Source: Phycisphaerae bacterium
GTDB taxonomy: Bacteria; Planctomycetota; Phycisphaerae; Phycisphaerales; UBA1924
DNA length: 64,000 bases
Reading direction: 5' to 3'
Assembly (NCBI GenBank): GCA_016873295.1
Contig: VGXM01000003.1
Coordinates: 1-64,000, forward strand
A program made the translations under genes and the position numbers. The notes below the pieces were generated by a model that saw only the letters and a list, made by a program, of their open reading frames with translations, had not been told where the DNA came from and did no database searches. Each line of letters begins with the position of its first letter. Position 1 is the first letter of the stretch. This document shows, piece after piece, positions 8,403 to 17,694 of the stretch.

Positions 8403-8815
8403 TGGCGGGCGAGCGCGACGTCCGGCGCCTGGCCTTCCAGACGCTCTTCCAGTTCGACGCCCGGGGCGAGGGCGACGCCGATGCCATCCGCGTCCTGCTC
8501 GACGCCGAGGAGGGCTTCACCCACGCCGAGCGGCAGCGGGCCTTCGACATGGCCCGCGGGGCGTTCGCGTCCCGCGCGGCGTCGGACGTCGAGTTCCAGG
8601 CGCTCGCGCCCGACTGGCCCGTGCACCGCCAGGCCGCGGTCGACCGGGCCATCCTCCGGCTGTCCCACTACCTGCTGGAATGCGATCCGTCCGTCGGCCC
8701 GCGGACCATCGACGCCGCGGTGGAGCTGGCCAAGGAGTTCAGCACCGACAGGTCGCCCGCGTTCGTGAACGCGCTGCTCGACAAGGTCTACCAGCGTCTG
8801 ATCGGCGGGGCGTAG
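8402..8815 (+). CDS. nusB: transcription antitermination factor NusB
   Basis: A 137-residue all-helical NusB protein: DVRRLAFQTLFQFDARGEGD at the N-terminus, then DWPVHRQAAVDRAILRLSHY and the conserved C-terminal IDAAVELAKEFSTDRSPAF with VNALLDKV. It binds boxA RNA with NusE/S10 in rRNA antitermination. The ATG overlaps the ribH stop. ftsY starts three bases after its stop, so ribH-nusB-ftsY form a tight operon. Confidence 0.95.
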   Translation: MAGERDVRRLAFQTLFQFDARGEGDADAIRVLLDAEEGFTHAERQRAFDMARGAFASRAASDVEFQALAPDWPVHRQAAVDRAILRLSHYLLECDPSVGPRTIDAAVELAKEFSTDRSPAFVNALLDKVYQRLIGGA

Positions 8816-8817
8816 AC

Positions 8818-9741
8818 ATGGGGCTGTTCAGGTCCATCGCGTCCAAGGTCCGCCAGGGGCTGGAGAAGACCCGCGAGGTCTTCGTCGCGTCCGTGCGCTC
8901 CCTGCTGCTGGGCAAGAGGCTGGACGAGGGGCTGATCCTGCAACTGGAACGCCGACTGATCGAGGCCGACGTGGGCGTCAAGACCACCGCCCGATGGATC
9001 GACTCCATCCGCGCCGATTTCAAGGCGGGGCGGATCGACTCGGGCGACCATGTGCTCGCGTACCTCAAGGGCGAACTCAAGCGGCTGTGGCCCGAGCAGG
9101 ACCGCGAGCTGGCCTCCGCCCCGCGGGGCCCGACCGTGATCCTGGTGACCGGCGTCAACGGCGCGGGCAAGACCACGAGCATCGCCAAGCTCTGCTCGGC
9201 CCTGCGCAAGGGCGGCAAGAGCGTGGTGCTGGGGGCCTGCGACACCTTCAGGGCCGGGGCCGTGCGTCAGCTGGAGGTCTGGTCGGAGCGCCTGGGGGTC
9301 GAGGTGGTGAAAGGGCAGCAGGGGGGCGACCCGGCGGCGGTGGCGTTCGACGCGTGCGCCGCGGCCAGGGCCCGCCACGCCGACGTGCTCATCCTCGACA
9401 CCGCCGGGCGCCTGCACACCCAGGACTCGCTCATGCGTCAGCTCACCAAGATCCGCTCGGTGGTGGCCAAGCAGATCGCGGGCGGGCCCCACGAGGTGTT
9501 GCTGGTGCTCGACGCGACGCTGGGTCAGAACGCCCTGCGCCAGGCGGAGGAGTTCACCAGGGCCGCGGGCGTCACCGGCATCTTCCTGGCCAAGCTCGAC
9601 GGCACGGCCAAGGGCGGCGTCGTCGTCGCCATCAAGGAAGCCACGAACATCCCCGTCAAGTTCATCGGCGTGGGAGAGACCCCCGACGACATCCAGCCCT
9701 TCGACCCCGAGGCCTTCGTCGAGGCCATGTTCGCCGAGTGA
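8818..9741 (+). CDS. ftsY: signal recognition particle receptor FtsY
   Basis: SRP receptor GTPase that docks ribosome-nascent chain complexes at the inner membrane. The 307-residue protein has an N-domain helical bundle (residues 1-100, with no long acidic A-domain) and a G-domain with P-loop GVNGAGKTT at 112-120, DTFRAGA, the DTAGRLHTQ G3 motif, TKLDG-type LAKLDGTAKGG and the closing IGVGETPDDIQPFDP. The short N-terminus is normal for this phylum. The ATG follows the nusB TAG after two bases. A tRNA gene lies on the opposite strand immediately after the stop. Confidence 0.97.
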   Translation: MGLFRSIASKVRQGLEKTREVFVASVRSLLLGKRLDEGLILQLERRLIEADVGVKTTARWIDSIRADFKAGRIDSGDHVLAYLKGELKRLWPEQDRELASAPRGPTVILVTGVNGAGKTTSIAKLCSALRKGGKSVVLGACDTFRAGAVRQLEVWSERLGVEVVKGQQGGDPAAVAFDACAAARARHADVLILDTAGRLHTQDSLMRQLTKIRSVVAKQIAGGPHEVLLVLDATLGQNALRQAEEFTRAAGVTGIFLAKLDGTAKGGVVVAIKEATNIPVKFIGVGETPDDIQPFDPEAFVEAMFAE

Positions 9742-9742
9742 G

Positions 9743-9815
9743 TGGCCCCGCCCGGATTCGAACCGGGGACCAAACGATTATGAGTCGCCTACTCTGACCG
9801 CTGAGCTACGGGGCC
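9743..9815 (-). tRNA. tRNA-Ile2 (anticodon CAU, lysidine type)
   Basis: A 73-nt cloverleaf on the minus strand: acceptor GGCCCCG/CGGGGCC with discriminator A, D-arm AGCTCAGCGGTCAGAGTAG, anticodon loop CTCATAA, T-arm CCCGG-TTCGAAT-CCGGG. The anticodon is CAU. The sequence is very close to the E. coli minor tRNA-Ile (acceptor GGCCCC, GGCGACTCATAATCG anticodon stem), so I call it the TilS-modified Ile decoding AUA rather than Met. No CCA is encoded. Confidence 0.9.
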
Positions 9816-9907
9816 GACGGCGGAAGGGTACGGCGGAAAGGCATCGAGGCATCGAGGCAGCGGGCCGGCCTCGCGGTCCCCTTGGGTTCGCTCTCGGCGC
9901 TCCGTGC

Positions 9908-12109
9908 CTACTTGATGACGAGCATCTGGCGGTAGGTGGGGATGGGCCAGAGGTCCGCCGGGACGCGCATCTCGAGCTGGTCGCCCAGCTCGCGCAGGTC
10001 GGCCATGGCCGGGCGCATCTTGTCGCGGATGTGCTGGGCGTGCTCGCGCGGGTCGCCCGACTCGTGCTCGGCGTGGGTCTCCAGCGCGTCGATGGCGGCG
10101 CGGAACCTGGAGACCAGTCCGGCGAAATCGTCCAGCTCGCTCCGCAGGTCCTGGGCCGACACGTCCGCGGCCTCGGTGGCGGCGACGGCCTCGGCCAGCT
10201 CGGTCTGGGCGCGGATCGCGGCGGGCAGGATCTGGGTGCGGGCCATGAGCAGGGCGGTCTCGGCCTCGATCTGCACCTGCTTGACGTACTTCTCGACGTA
10301 GATGTGGGCCCGGCTCTCGATCTCGTCCTTGGTGAGGATCTTGAAGCGGACGAACAGGTCGACGTTCTTCCTGTTCGTCAGGCACGCCAGGGCCGAGACG
10401 CTCTCGCGGAAGTTGGGCAGCCCGCGCCTGGCGGCCTCCTGCTGCCAGGCCTTGGTGTACCCGTCGCCGTTGAAGATGATCCGCTTGTGCTGCTTGACGA
10501 CCTTCTGCAGGATCGTCTTGACCACCGACTGGAGCCTGGCCTCGTCGCCCTTGCCCTTGCCCATCGCCTTCTCGATCTCGGTGCAGAGGTGGTCGAGGCT
10601 GTCGGCGACGATGGCGTTGAGGACGGTGACGGGCCAGGCGACGGCGGCGGTGGACCCGACGGCGCGGAACTCGAACTTGTTGCCCGTGAAGGCGAAGGGG
10701 CTGGTGCGGTTGCGGTCGCCCGTGTGCCGCGGGATCTGGGGGAGGGTGCGGGCCCCCAGGTCCAGCCTGGTGCCCTTCATCGTGCTCTTGGGGGCGCCGC
10801 TCTCCAGCTGCGACACGATGTCGGTGAGCATGTCGCCCAGGAAGACGCTCATGATCGCGGGGGGGGCCTCGTTGGCGCCGAGGCGGTGGTCGTTGGACGC
10901 CGTCGCCACCGCGCCCCGCAGCAGGTCCGCGTGCAGGTCGATGGCGCGGAGCACGGCGCAGAGCGTGACGAGGAACTGCATGTTGGTGTGCGTCTCGTCG
11001 CGGGGGTCCAGGAAGTTCATGCCCGTGTTGGTCGCCAGCGACCAGTTCACGTGCTTGCCCGACCCGTTGATCCCCGCGAAGGGCTTCTCGTGCAGGATGC
11101 AGTGCATCCCGTGCCGGCGCGCGACGCGGTTGAGCGCCTCCATCGTCAGCATCTGGTGGTCGCAGGCGATGTTGGCGGTCTCGTAGAGCGGGGCCACCTC
11201 GAACTGGCACGGGGCGACCTCGTTGTGCCGCGTCTTGATGGGCACGCCCAGGCGGTAGAGCTCGCGCTCCACCTCCGTCATGAACGCCATCACCCGGGCC
11301 GGGATCGACCCGAAGTAGTGGTCCTCGAGCTGCTGGTGCTTGGCGGGCTTGGCGCCGAAGAGCGTGCGGTCGCAGGCGAGAAGATCGGCCCTGGCGAAGA
11401 AGTGCTCGCGGTCGATCAGGAAGTACTCCTGCTCGGGCCCGCACGTGGCGACGACCCGCGTCACGCCCTGGTCGGCCCCGAAGATCTTGAGCAGGCGCAT
11501 CGCCTGCTCGCTGATCGCGTCCATGGAGCGGAGCAGGGGCGTCTTGTGGTCGAGGGCCACGCCCGTCCAGCCCACGAAGACCGTGGGGATGCACAGCGTC
11601 GCGGTGTTGCCCTCGCGGCTGATGAAGACCGGGCTGGTGCAGTCCCACGCCGTGTAGCCGCGGGCCTCGAACGTCGCCCGCAGCCCGCCCGAGGGGAAGC
11701 TGCTGGCGTCGGGCTCGCCCTGGACCAGGGCCGACCCGGTGAACTCGCTGATGGCCCCGCCCTGCCCGTCGGGCATCACGAACGAGTCGTGCTTCTCGGC
11801 GGTCAGCCCGGTCAGCGGCTGGAACCAGTGGGTGTAGTGGGTGGCGCCGCGCTCGATGGACCAGTCCTTCATCGCCGAGGCGATGACGTCGGCCAGGTCG
11901 TGGTCGAGCTGCTCGCCGTGGTTGATCGCGCTCATCACCTTGCGGAAGACGTCCTTGGGCAGGCGCTGGCGCATGACCCGCTCGGTGAAGACGTCGCTCC
12001 CGTAGAACTCCGTCACCGGCCGCGTCGGCGCGGCGTACCCGTTGGACTGGGCCGGCGGCTCGGTCGGGGTCGTGTGCGAGCGCTCGGGGCGGGTGGTGGC
12101 CTGGGTCAC
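9908..12109 (-). CDS. glnN: glutamine synthetase type III
   Basis: ATP-dependent ammonia assimilation into glutamine. The 733-residue reading matches GSIII (GlnN), not [22 protein letters not shown] near the N-terminus, [12 protein letters not shown], the metal/ATP region [35 protein letters not shown] and [11 protein letters not shown]. The C-terminal 150-residue helical extension typical of GSIII ends in [15 protein letters not shown] chose the GTG at 12109 because AGGAGG precedes it and the conserved region begins about 40 residues later; longer frames upstream are non-conserved. It is a stand-alone gene with no PII gene adjacent. Confidence 0.95.
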   Translation of the reverse strand: MTQATTRPERSHTTPTEPPAQSNGYAAPTRPVTEFYGSDVFTERVMRQRLPKDVFRKVMSAINHGEQLDHDLADVIASAMKDWSIERGATHYTHWFQPLTGLTAEKHDSFVMPDGQGGAISEFTGSALVQGEPDASSFPSGGLRATFEARGYTAWDCTSPVFISREGNTATLCIPTVFVGWTGVALDHKTPLLRSMDAISEQAMRLLKIFGADQGVTRVVATCGPEQEYFLIDREHFFARADLLACDRTLFGAKPAKHQQLEDHYFGSIPARVMAFMTEVERELYRLGVPIKTRHNEVAPCQFEVAPLYETANIACDHQMLTMEALNRVARRHGMHCILHEKPFAGINGSGKHVNWSLATNTGMNFLDPRDETHTNMQFLVTLCAVLRAIDLHADLLRGAVATASNDHRLGANEAPPAIMSVFLGDMLTDIVSQLESGAPKSTMKGTRLDLGARTLPQIPRHTGDRNRTSPFAFTGNKFEFRAVGSTAAVAWPVTVLNAIVADSLDHLCTEIEKAMGKGKGDEARLQSVVKTILQKVVKQHKRIIFNGDGYTKAWQQEAARRGLPNFRESVSALACLTNRKNVDLFVRFKILTKDEIESRAHIYVEKYVKQVQIEAETALLMARTQILPAAIRAQTELAEAVAATEAADVSAQDLRSELDDFAGLVSRFRAAIDALETHAEHESGDPREHAQHIRDKMRPAMADLRELGDQLEMRVPADLWPIPTYRQMLVIK

Positions 12110-12276
12110 GGCGTCGTCCTCCTGATCGCGTGCGGTCCGTCCGGCGGCTGGATCGCTCCATCGTTCGCGCCGGTCCGGTCGGCGGGGCATGCGGCACTCC
12201 CGGGCCGGGCCCGGGCGATCGGGCAATTGTGCCCCCCCGCCGCGCCCTTTCAAGCCGCCGCCCCCGAACCATCGCG

Positions 12277-13080
12277 TCAGGCCAGCCCCGAACCCAGTTC
12301 GTGCACGAGCGACGCCGCCTCGCCCGGCACGTCCCGCCCCTGCTCGGCGGCGTCGGCGATCCGGCGCACCAGGGCGCTGCCCACGATCGCCGCGTCCGCC
12401 CCGCCCTCCCGCACCACCTGCCGGACCTGCTCCGGGCGGGCGATCCCGAAGCCGCAGGCGATGGGCAGGGGCGTGCTCTCGCGGAGGCGGGCGACCCTCG
12501 GGGCGACGTCCGGCACCGAGCCCCGGTCGCCCGTAATCCCGGTGCGCGCCAGGAGATAGACGAAACCGCTGCTCGCGGCGGCGATGCGGTCGGCCCGGGC
12601 CGGGGGCGTGGTGGGGGCCACGAGCAAGCCAAGGCACAGCCCCGAGGCCTGGCACGCCGCACGCAGCCGCTCGCTCTCTTCCAGCGGCGCGTCGGGGACG
12701 ATCAGCCCGTCGAACCCCGAGGAGGCCGCCCGTTCCGCGAACCCGTCCGGGCCCCCCATGCGTCCGACGATCGACGCGCTCACCATCGCCACCAGCCCGA
12801 TGGAGAGTTCCGCGCGCACGGCCGCGACCTCGTTGAAGACCGACGCCGGGGTGGCCCCGCGCTCGAGGGCCTGGTGCATGGCCTGGGCGATCACGGGCCC
12901 GTCGGCGATGGGGTCGGAGAAGGGGATGCCGACCTCGACGATGCCCGCCCCCGCGCCCGCGAGCGCCCGCAGCAAGGGGCCGGTCGAGCCCGGCGTGGGG
13001 AAGCCGCCCACGATGAACGGCATCAGCAGCTTGCGCCCCTCCGCCCTCGCCGCCGAGAAGATGTCGTCGATGCGTCCCAT
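12277..13080 (-). CDS. trpA: tryptophan synthase alpha subunit
   Basis: Cleaves indole-3-glycerol phosphate to indole for the beta subunit. The 267-residue TIM barrel has [20 protein letters not shown] at the start, the catalytic Glu in [16 protein letters not shown] and the catalytic Asp in [13 protein letters not shown]. The phosphate-binding end reads [14 protein letters not shown] then [12 protein letters not shown]. trpB is not adjacent, so this is an isolated trpA. A long-arm inverted repeat (13103-13179) lies just upstream, between the map stop and the trpA start codon. Confidence 0.95.
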   Translation of the reverse strand: MGRIDDIFSAARAEGRKLLMPFIVGGFPTPGSTGPLLRALAGAGAGIVEVGIPFSDPIADGPVIAQAMHQALERGATPASVFNEVAAVRAELSIGLVAMVSASIVGRMGGPDGFAERAASSGFDGLIVPDAPLEESERLRAACQASGLCLGLLVAPTTPPARADRIAAASSGFVYLLARTGITGDRGSVPDVAPRVARLRESTPLPIACGFGIARPEQVRQVVREGGADAAIVGSALVRRIADAAEQGRDVPGEAASLVHELGSGLA

Positions 13081-13102
13081 GGGCCGGAGCATAGTGCCCG
13101 CG

Positions 13103-13179
13103 TTCAGAGCCGACCCGCGCACGCGGTTGGAAGGGGGGCCGGGGGCGTCCGTCCGTCGGCTTGCGCCGTCGGCTCTGAA
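13103..13179. promoter_or_regulatory. long-range inverted repeat upstream of trpA
   Basis: Two perfect 12-nt arms, TTCAGAGCCGAC (13103-13114) and GTCGGCTCTGAA (13168-13179), are separated by about 53 nt. The structure fills the gap between the map stop (13208) and the trpA ATG (13080), both minus strand. It could be a terminator for map or a leader element of trpA; there is no U-run and no leader peptide rich in Trp that I can see. Confidence 0.4.
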
Positions 13180-13207
13180 GGGCGGGCGGTCTGCTCGCGA
13201 GGGCGGA

Positions 13208-14032
13208 TCAGCCCGCCATGACGTCGGGCAGGTCCTCGAGCCCATGGGTCAGGATCCGCGGGCCCCGGTCCGTGATCAGCACGTCGTGCTCATAGTGCAC
13301 GCTCATCGATCCGTCCGCCGTGCGGATGGGCCACTCGCGGGCGGCCTGCACCGTCTTTCCCGTGCCGATCGCGATCATGGGCTCCACGGCGACCAGCGTG
13401 CCCGGCTCGCAGGGAGCGTGCGCATCGGGCCACTCTCCGGGCCAGGTCGGCACGACGTTGGAGATGTACGGCGGCGTGTGGAGGTGCCTTCCGTACCCGT
13501 GCCCGCCCAGCCCGCGGGCCAGGTGGAAGCCGCACTCGCCCTCGGCATACCCCTGCACCGTCCGTGCCCATTGGATGTAGGTGTTGCCGGGGCGGAGTTC
13601 GAGCACGCCGCGCCGCAGCGACTCCTTTCCCACGTCCATGAGGCGCCGGACCTCGGGCGTGGGCTCGCCGAAGGAGTAGGTCCAGGCGGCGTCGCCGATC
13701 CAGCCCCGGTAGACCACCCCCACGTCGATCTTGAGCAGGTCGCCCGGCACGATGGGGGCGGTGTGATAACCCGCCGTCCCGTGCACGATGCACTCGTTGA
13801 GCGACAGGCAGGCGTGCGAGGGGAAGGGCGGGCTCTTGGGGACGCGGTAGCCCAGGAAGCAGCTCCGGCACCCCAGGTCCGCGAGTTGAATGGCGATAAA
13901 CGCGTCGATCCGGGCCAGCGTCAGGCCCGCCTTGAGGAACTCGGCCAGTCGGCGGTGCGTGGTCACCACCCGCTCCGCCGCCGCGGAGGCCAGGTCGGCG
14001 TCGGCGGGGCTCAGTTCGGCGGGCTGGCGCAT
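13208..14032 (-). CDS. map: methionine aminopeptidase, type I
   Basis: Removes the initiator Met from nascent proteins. The 274-residue protein shows the pita-bread fold metal ligands: the first Asp in LLKIDVGVVYRGWIGDAAWT (both Asp), the His of RGLGGHGYGRHLH, the Glu of GTLVAVEPMIAIG and the final Glu in VHYEHDVLI. The family-typical LNECIVHG is also present. The short N-terminal extension with CRSCFLGY is not the zinc-finger linker seen in type Ib. The ATG at 14032 is preceded by non-conserved sequence, so longer readings are unlikely. Confidence 0.95.
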   Translation of the reverse strand: MRQPAELSPADADLASAAAERVVTTHRRLAEFLKAGLTLARIDAFIAIQLADLGCRSCFLGYRVPKSPPFPSHACLSLNECIVHGTAGYHTAPIVPGDLLKIDVGVVYRGWIGDAAWTYSFGEPTPEVRRLMDVGKESLRRGVLELRPGNTYIQWARTVQGYAEGECGFHLARGLGGHGYGRHLHTPPYISNVVPTWPGEWPDAHAPCEPGTLVAVEPMIAIGTGKTVQAAREWPIRTADGSMSVHYEHDVLITDRGPRILTHGLEDLPDVMAG

Positions 14033-14087
14033 CGGCCTCAACCATAGACCCCGGACCCGATCGCTCCGCCCGAGCGTAGAGACTGGC

Positions 14088-14684
14088 ATGAGCGGGCCGC
14101 GCCTCATCGACGATCGGGGCCGCGCCGTGGACCTGCGCGTCGCGTCGCACCTGGCGTTCGAACTGGACCGGGGGTTCCGCGCGCCGGCGCCGCTCCGGCG
14201 TGCGCTGCGGCGGGCCCTCGTGAGCAAGCCCGTCGCCCTCATCGCCGGCTCCCTGGTTGCCCTGGGCATGGTGGCGGCGTCGACCTTCGCCGTGGGGCCG
14301 GCCATGATCGCTCTGGTCCTCTTCAGCCCGCTGGTCGCATGCCTGCTGCTGCTTGGGCTCACCAGCGCGGTGCGGGTGGGCGAGGCCGCCCACGACTGGG
14401 CCGATCCGTTCGCGTGCGACTGCCTCGCGAGCGGGCGGTGCCCGGCGTGCGCGTACGACCTGGCGTCCTTGCCGCCGGATGCCGAGGGGCTCGTGACCTG
14501 TCCCGAGTGCGGCGCGGCCTGGGACCCGCGGGCGCCGGGGCCACCCGCCACCATCGCCGTGTCCGACCCATCGCCGACGGGCACCGGCGACGGCGATCAA
14601 TCCGGGCCGGACGCGGCCGCCGACGGGCGACCGTCTCCGGGGAGCCGTGCCGGGAGTGGGGCACGCTCAGCACGGCGCGCCTGA
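14088..14684 (+). CDS. small membrane protein with zinc ribbon
   Basis: A 198-residue protein: a basic N-terminal ~45 residues, two hydrophobic helices (about residues 47-93, ALIAGSLVALGMVAAS and ALVLFSPLVACLLLLGL), then a cytosolic zinc-ribbon-like segment CPACAYDL...CPECGAAW. Membrane proteins with this kind of CxxCxYDL/CPEC ribbon are abundant in Phycisphaerae and uncharacterised. The C-terminal 50 residues are low-complexity. It is divergent from map with a 55-bp gap and is the last gene before the cytochrome locus. Confidence 0.7.
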   Translation: MSGPRLIDDRGRAVDLRVASHLAFELDRGFRAPAPLRRALRRALVSKPVALIAGSLVALGMVAASTFAVGPAMIALVLFSPLVACLLLLGLTSAVRVGEAAHDWADPFACDCLASGRCPACAYDLASLPPDAEGLVTCPECGAAWDPRAPGPPATIAVSDPSPTGTGDGDQSGPDAAADGRPSPGSRAGSGARSARRA

Positions 14685-14856
14685 GTGGCCCCCAAGCGTG
14701 GGCTTCGACGTTTGAATGACGTTAGGGCGCGACTCTTCAGGAATCGGGCGGGATTGGGGGGGTCGGATTCCCAGGAATGGGAGCCGCGACAGATACTGGG
14801 CCGCAGCGCGGGGCCGTAGCGCGGTTTATTCCATGATTGGAGGTTTATTGATCGCT

Positions 14857-14872
14857 TGGTAGCGTTTTTGCA
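14857..14872 (+). promoter_or_regulatory. candidate sigma54 (-24/-12) promoter
   Basis: TGGTAGCGTTTTTGCA matches the sigma54 consensus TGGCACG-N4-TTGCA at 9 of 12 defined positions, with the invariant GG and GC at correct spacing. A start near 14884 would leave a leader of about 85 nt before the cytochrome ATG at 14968. The surrounding 14.69-14.96 kb region is otherwise gene-free. Two similar sites precede the other two cytochrome blocks. Confidence 0.6.
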
Positions 14873-14967
14873 TCAAGATGGGCATGACGAATCCGAACGG
14901 TCAGATTGGGCGTGGGTGTACCCGCTCGATGAGACCGGCGCGAGACCCGAACGTGAAAGGAAAAGCC

Positions 14968-15606
14968 ATGAACCGCAGGACCCTCTGCCTTGGCTTGGTG
15001 GCCTTGGTCGCGATGGCCGGCTCCCAAGCGAACGCCCAGATCTCCCTCTCCCGGCACAACTTCAGCTCATTCGGCTGGTCGGGGGGCGAGATCTGCAAGC
15101 CGTGCCACACCCCGCACCATGCCATCGCCGACGTGCCCCGCCTGTGGAACCACGCACTGACCACGGCGACGTACCAGATGCACGGAGGCACGGGCACGGC
15201 GGCGGCCAACTTCGACATCGACAGCCGCTTGTGCCTCTCGTGCCACGACGGCACGGTCGCCCTCGACAGCTTCGGCGGGCAGACGGGCACGAACTTCATC
15301 GGTCCCGCGGGCAATCTCGGCACGGACCTGAGGAACGACCACCCGGTGGGTACTGATGCGCTGTACCCGCCGAATCCGGTGCCTTCGTGGTGGGCGGGTT
15401 CGTTCAACCCGACGACGAGCAACGGCACTCGAGTCGGTTCCGGGGCGACCGAGTTGAAGCTCAAGGCGTGGGACGACCAGGGGACCACGCGCTACCTCGT
15501 CGGTTGCACCACCTGCCACACCCCGCACAACAAAGGGAACTACCCGCACATGACGAGGATCTCCAACGCGTCGAGCCAGATGTGCCTCGTGTGCCACATC
15601 AAGTGA
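14968..15606 (+). CDS. tetraheme cytochrome c, secreted
   Basis: A 212-residue protein with a clear Sec signal (MNRRTLCLGLVALVAMAGSQ, cleavage near ANA-Q) and four CXXCH heme sites: CKPCH, CLSCH, CTTCH and CLVCH, two of them in CxxCHTPH context. The spacing (two N-terminal, two C-terminal, with a 90-residue Gly/Asn-rich middle) resembles the N-terminal part of the large cytochrome at 20780-22387, which shares CxxCHxPH, LWN and CLSCHDGT blocks and the GTDLR.DHP motif. GAAAGGA lies upstream of the ATG. First gene of the plus-strand porin/NHL/cytochrome block, 185 bp before the next gene. Substrate unknown; periplasmic or cell-surface electron carrier by inference. Confidence 0.85.
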   Translation: MNRRTLCLGLVALVAMAGSQANAQISLSRHNFSSFGWSGGEICKPCHTPHHAIADVPRLWNHALTTATYQMHGGTGTAAANFDIDSRLCLSCHDGTVALDSFGGQTGTNFIGPAGNLGTDLRNDHPVGTDALYPPNPVPSWWAGSFNPTTSNGTRVGSGATELKLKAWDDQGTTRYLVGCTTCHTPHNKGNYPHMTRISNASSQMCLVCHIK

Positions 15607-15791
15607 CCCGTCAACCCCTGTGACTGCCTGAGGCAGGTCGGCGACGAATGACCGCCCCGGTGCCGGGCTCCGGAGGGAGGCTCGGGCCGGGGCGGCCTGC
15701 CGTCCGCACCGCGTGGCGCCGCGCCGGCGTGGGTATGCTGATCCGACGCGGCGTCCGGACGACGCGGCGCCGGACGCGTTGGAGGCGGCAC

Positions 15792-17054
15792 ATGGACAGG
15801 CCAAGCGTGGTGCGGTCGCTCGTGTGGGTCTTGGCGGCGGGTGCGTGCGCCGGATTGTGGGCGTGCGCCGGCCCCGCGAAGGGCCCCGCGGAGCGCGAGG
15901 AGGCAGCCGGGACGTTCGCGTTCTGGCCCGTGTTTCCCGACGAGCCGCGCATCCAGTTCGTGCGTGCCTTCAGCGGCAGCGAGGACGTGGCGCCGACCCG
16001 GAAGTCGGGGCTCGAGCGGATCGTCTTCGGGCCGGAGGCGGAGGCAGAGGCCTTCATCAACAAGCCCTACGGCGTGGCGATGCGGGGCGGCCGGATCTAC
16101 GTCTGCGACATGCGCGGGGCGGCCCTCACGGTGCTCGACCTCAAGGCCAGGCAGACCCGCCTGGTCGGGACGAGCGGCGTGAACCGCCTCAGCCACCCCG
16201 TCGACGTCGAGGTCACGCCCGACGGGACGATCTACGTCGCCGACAACGAGCGGGGCGCCATCCTTGTCTACGACGAACGCGAGCGCTACTCGTCGATGAT
16301 CGGGTTCCCGAAGTTCAAGCCCGTGTCGCTGGCGGCGTTCGGCGACCGCCTCTACGCCGCCGATATGAACGCCCAGGTCGTCCAGGTCTTCGACCGCCGC
16401 TCCGGAGAAAAGGTCGGGTCGATCGGCACGGTGGGGGACGAGGACGGGCAGTTCCGCCTGCCCCTGGGCGTCGCGACGGACCGGGAAGGGAACGTGTACG
16501 TCGTGGACATGATGCGCTGCCGCGTGCAGAAGTTCGCGCCGGACGGGCGCTTCCTGGCGGGGTTCGGGGCCATGGGCGACTACGCCGGGACCTTCGCCAG
16601 GCCCAAGCACATCGACGTCGACGCGGACGGGGTGGTGTACGTGGTGGACGCGGCGTTCCAGAACGTGCAGATGTTCGACGAGAAGTTCCAGTTGCTCATG
16701 TCGTTCGGGGCGGTGGGCGAGTTCCCTGGGGCGCTGAATCTGCCCGCGGGCATCTGCGTCAGCGACGACGAGGTCGGGCTGGAGGCGCCGCGGATCCACC
16801 CCGGCCTCGAACCCAGGCGGTTCGTGGTGGTGACCAGCCAGTTCGGCGTGGAGAAGGTCTCCCTCTACGTGCGGGGCGATCTGCGGGCCCCGTACACCGC
16901 CGCCGACCTGGCGAAGGCCGCCGCGACCGTATCGACCGGGGTCGGCGAGGTCACGCCCGAGAGGCTGCGTCTGCAGGAGCAGGGGGGCGAGCCCGAACCG
17001 GTCGAGCGAGCCCCTCCGGGGGCGCCGCCGCCGCCCGCACCCCCGAAGCCCTGA
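15792..17054 (+). CDS. NHL-repeat lipoprotein, copy 1
   Basis: A 420-residue protein with a signal peptide and probable lipobox ending at Cys around residue 25 (AGLWACAG). The rest is a six-bladed NHL beta-propeller: repeats of the type LxxPxGVAxDxxGxxYVxDxxxxRVQxF are visible (for instance PLGVATDREGNVYVVD and KHIDVDADGVVYVVD). NHL propellers bind proteins or ligands. The C-terminus is Pro/Ala-rich (ERAPPGAPPPPAPPKP) and may span the cell wall or bind partners. It lies between two multiheme cytochromes and is paralogous to the NHL gene at 19731. An extracytoplasmic scaffold for the cytochromes is inferred. Confidence 0.85.
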   Translation: MDRPSVVRSLVWVLAAGACAGLWACAGPAKGPAEREEAAGTFAFWPVFPDEPRIQFVRAFSGSEDVAPTRKSGLERIVFGPEAEAEAFINKPYGVAMRGGRIYVCDMRGAALTVLDLKARQTRLVGTSGVNRLSHPVDVEVTPDGTIYVADNERGAILVYDERERYSSMIGFPKFKPVSLAAFGDRLYAADMNAQVVQVFDRRSGEKVGSIGTVGDEDGQFRLPLGVATDREGNVYVVDMMRCRVQKFAPDGRFLAGFGAMGDYAGTFARPKHIDVDADGVVYVVDAAFQNVQMFDEKFQLLMSFGAVGEFPGALNLPAGICVSDDEVGLEAPRIHPGLEPRRFVVVTSQFGVEKVSLYVRGDLRAPYTAADLAKAAATVSTGVGEVTPERLRLQEQGGEPEPVERAPPGAPPPPAPPKP

Positions 17055-17070
17055 TCCACGGAGGCCGGCG

Positions 17071-17691
17071 TTGACCAACGGCACGCACCGTCGACGGTTC
17101 GGGAGAGCGGCACCCGCGGCCGTCGCGGGCGTGGCCGGGGGCGCCATGCTGCTGCTGGCCGCGTGGGCGTCGTGCACGGTGACGCGGGAGAACTACAAGA
17201 CGTTGAGCTTCTTCTTCGACGGCGTGCCGAACCCGGACGCGCCGGCGGCGGCGGTCGACCCGCGGACCGGAGCCGTGCACCAGTACGTGGTGGTCTCGCT
17301 GCACGCCCCCTACGCGGAGGAGAAGTGCGACGAGTGTCACGCCTCGCGCCTGCGGCTCTCGAACCGTGATTCGGCCGCCTGTCTCAAGTGCCACGCCCAG
17401 ACGCGGCAGGGCTTCGAGCGGATGCACGGCCCCGTCGCCGCGGGGGCCTGCCTGTGGTGCCACAACCCGCACGAGTCGGCGTACCCGCACCTGCTGCGGG
17501 ACTCGGACCGGCGGCTGTGCGGGCAGTGCCACACGCCGGAGCTGCTGGACACGTCGCGCGTGCCGGAGCACGCGGACGAGGCGCGGGCGTGCCTGGAATG
17601 CCACGTCGGGCACGGCGGCGCCCACCCGTTTCTGATGCGGACGGGCAGGGACGTTCCGCAAGCGGGCGGGCCCGCCCCCCGGGGGAACTGA
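17071..17691 (+). CDS. pentaheme cytochrome c, doubled-CXXCH type
   Basis: A 206-residue protein starting with TTG at 17071 behind GGAGG. A hydrophobic segment at about residues 18-34 ends at AWASC, so it may be a lipoprotein or signal-anchored. Five CXXCH motifs follow: CDECH, CLKCH, CLWCH, CGQCH and CLECH, arranged as doubled CXXCH units (CLWCHNPHESAYPHLL, then CGQCH). This module is typical of periplasmic or outer-membrane-associated electron conduits. The gene lies 16 bp after the NHL gene and three bases before the beta-barrel gene, so it is the best candidate for the heme partner inside or beneath the barrel. Confidence 0.85.
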   Translation: MTNGTHRRRFGRAAPAAVAGVAGGAMLLLAAWASCTVTRENYKTLSFFFDGVPNPDAPAAAVDPRTGAVHQYVVVSLHAPYAEEKCDECHASRLRLSNRDSAACLKCHAQTRQGFERMHGPVAAGACLWCHNPHESAYPHLLRDSDRRLCGQCHTPELLDTSRVPEHADEARACLECHVGHGGAHPFLMRTGRDVPQAGGPAPRGN

Positions 17692-17694
17692 CGT

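Noticed and set aside
10031..12559. An 842-codon plus-strand frame opposite glutamine synthetase III
   Set aside because: Antisense to glnN, with no domain, signal or ribosome-binding site of its own. The similar long frames opposite guaA (4259-5773), the cytochromes (24219-28558) and the NHL gene (19725-21110) were dismissed for the same reason.
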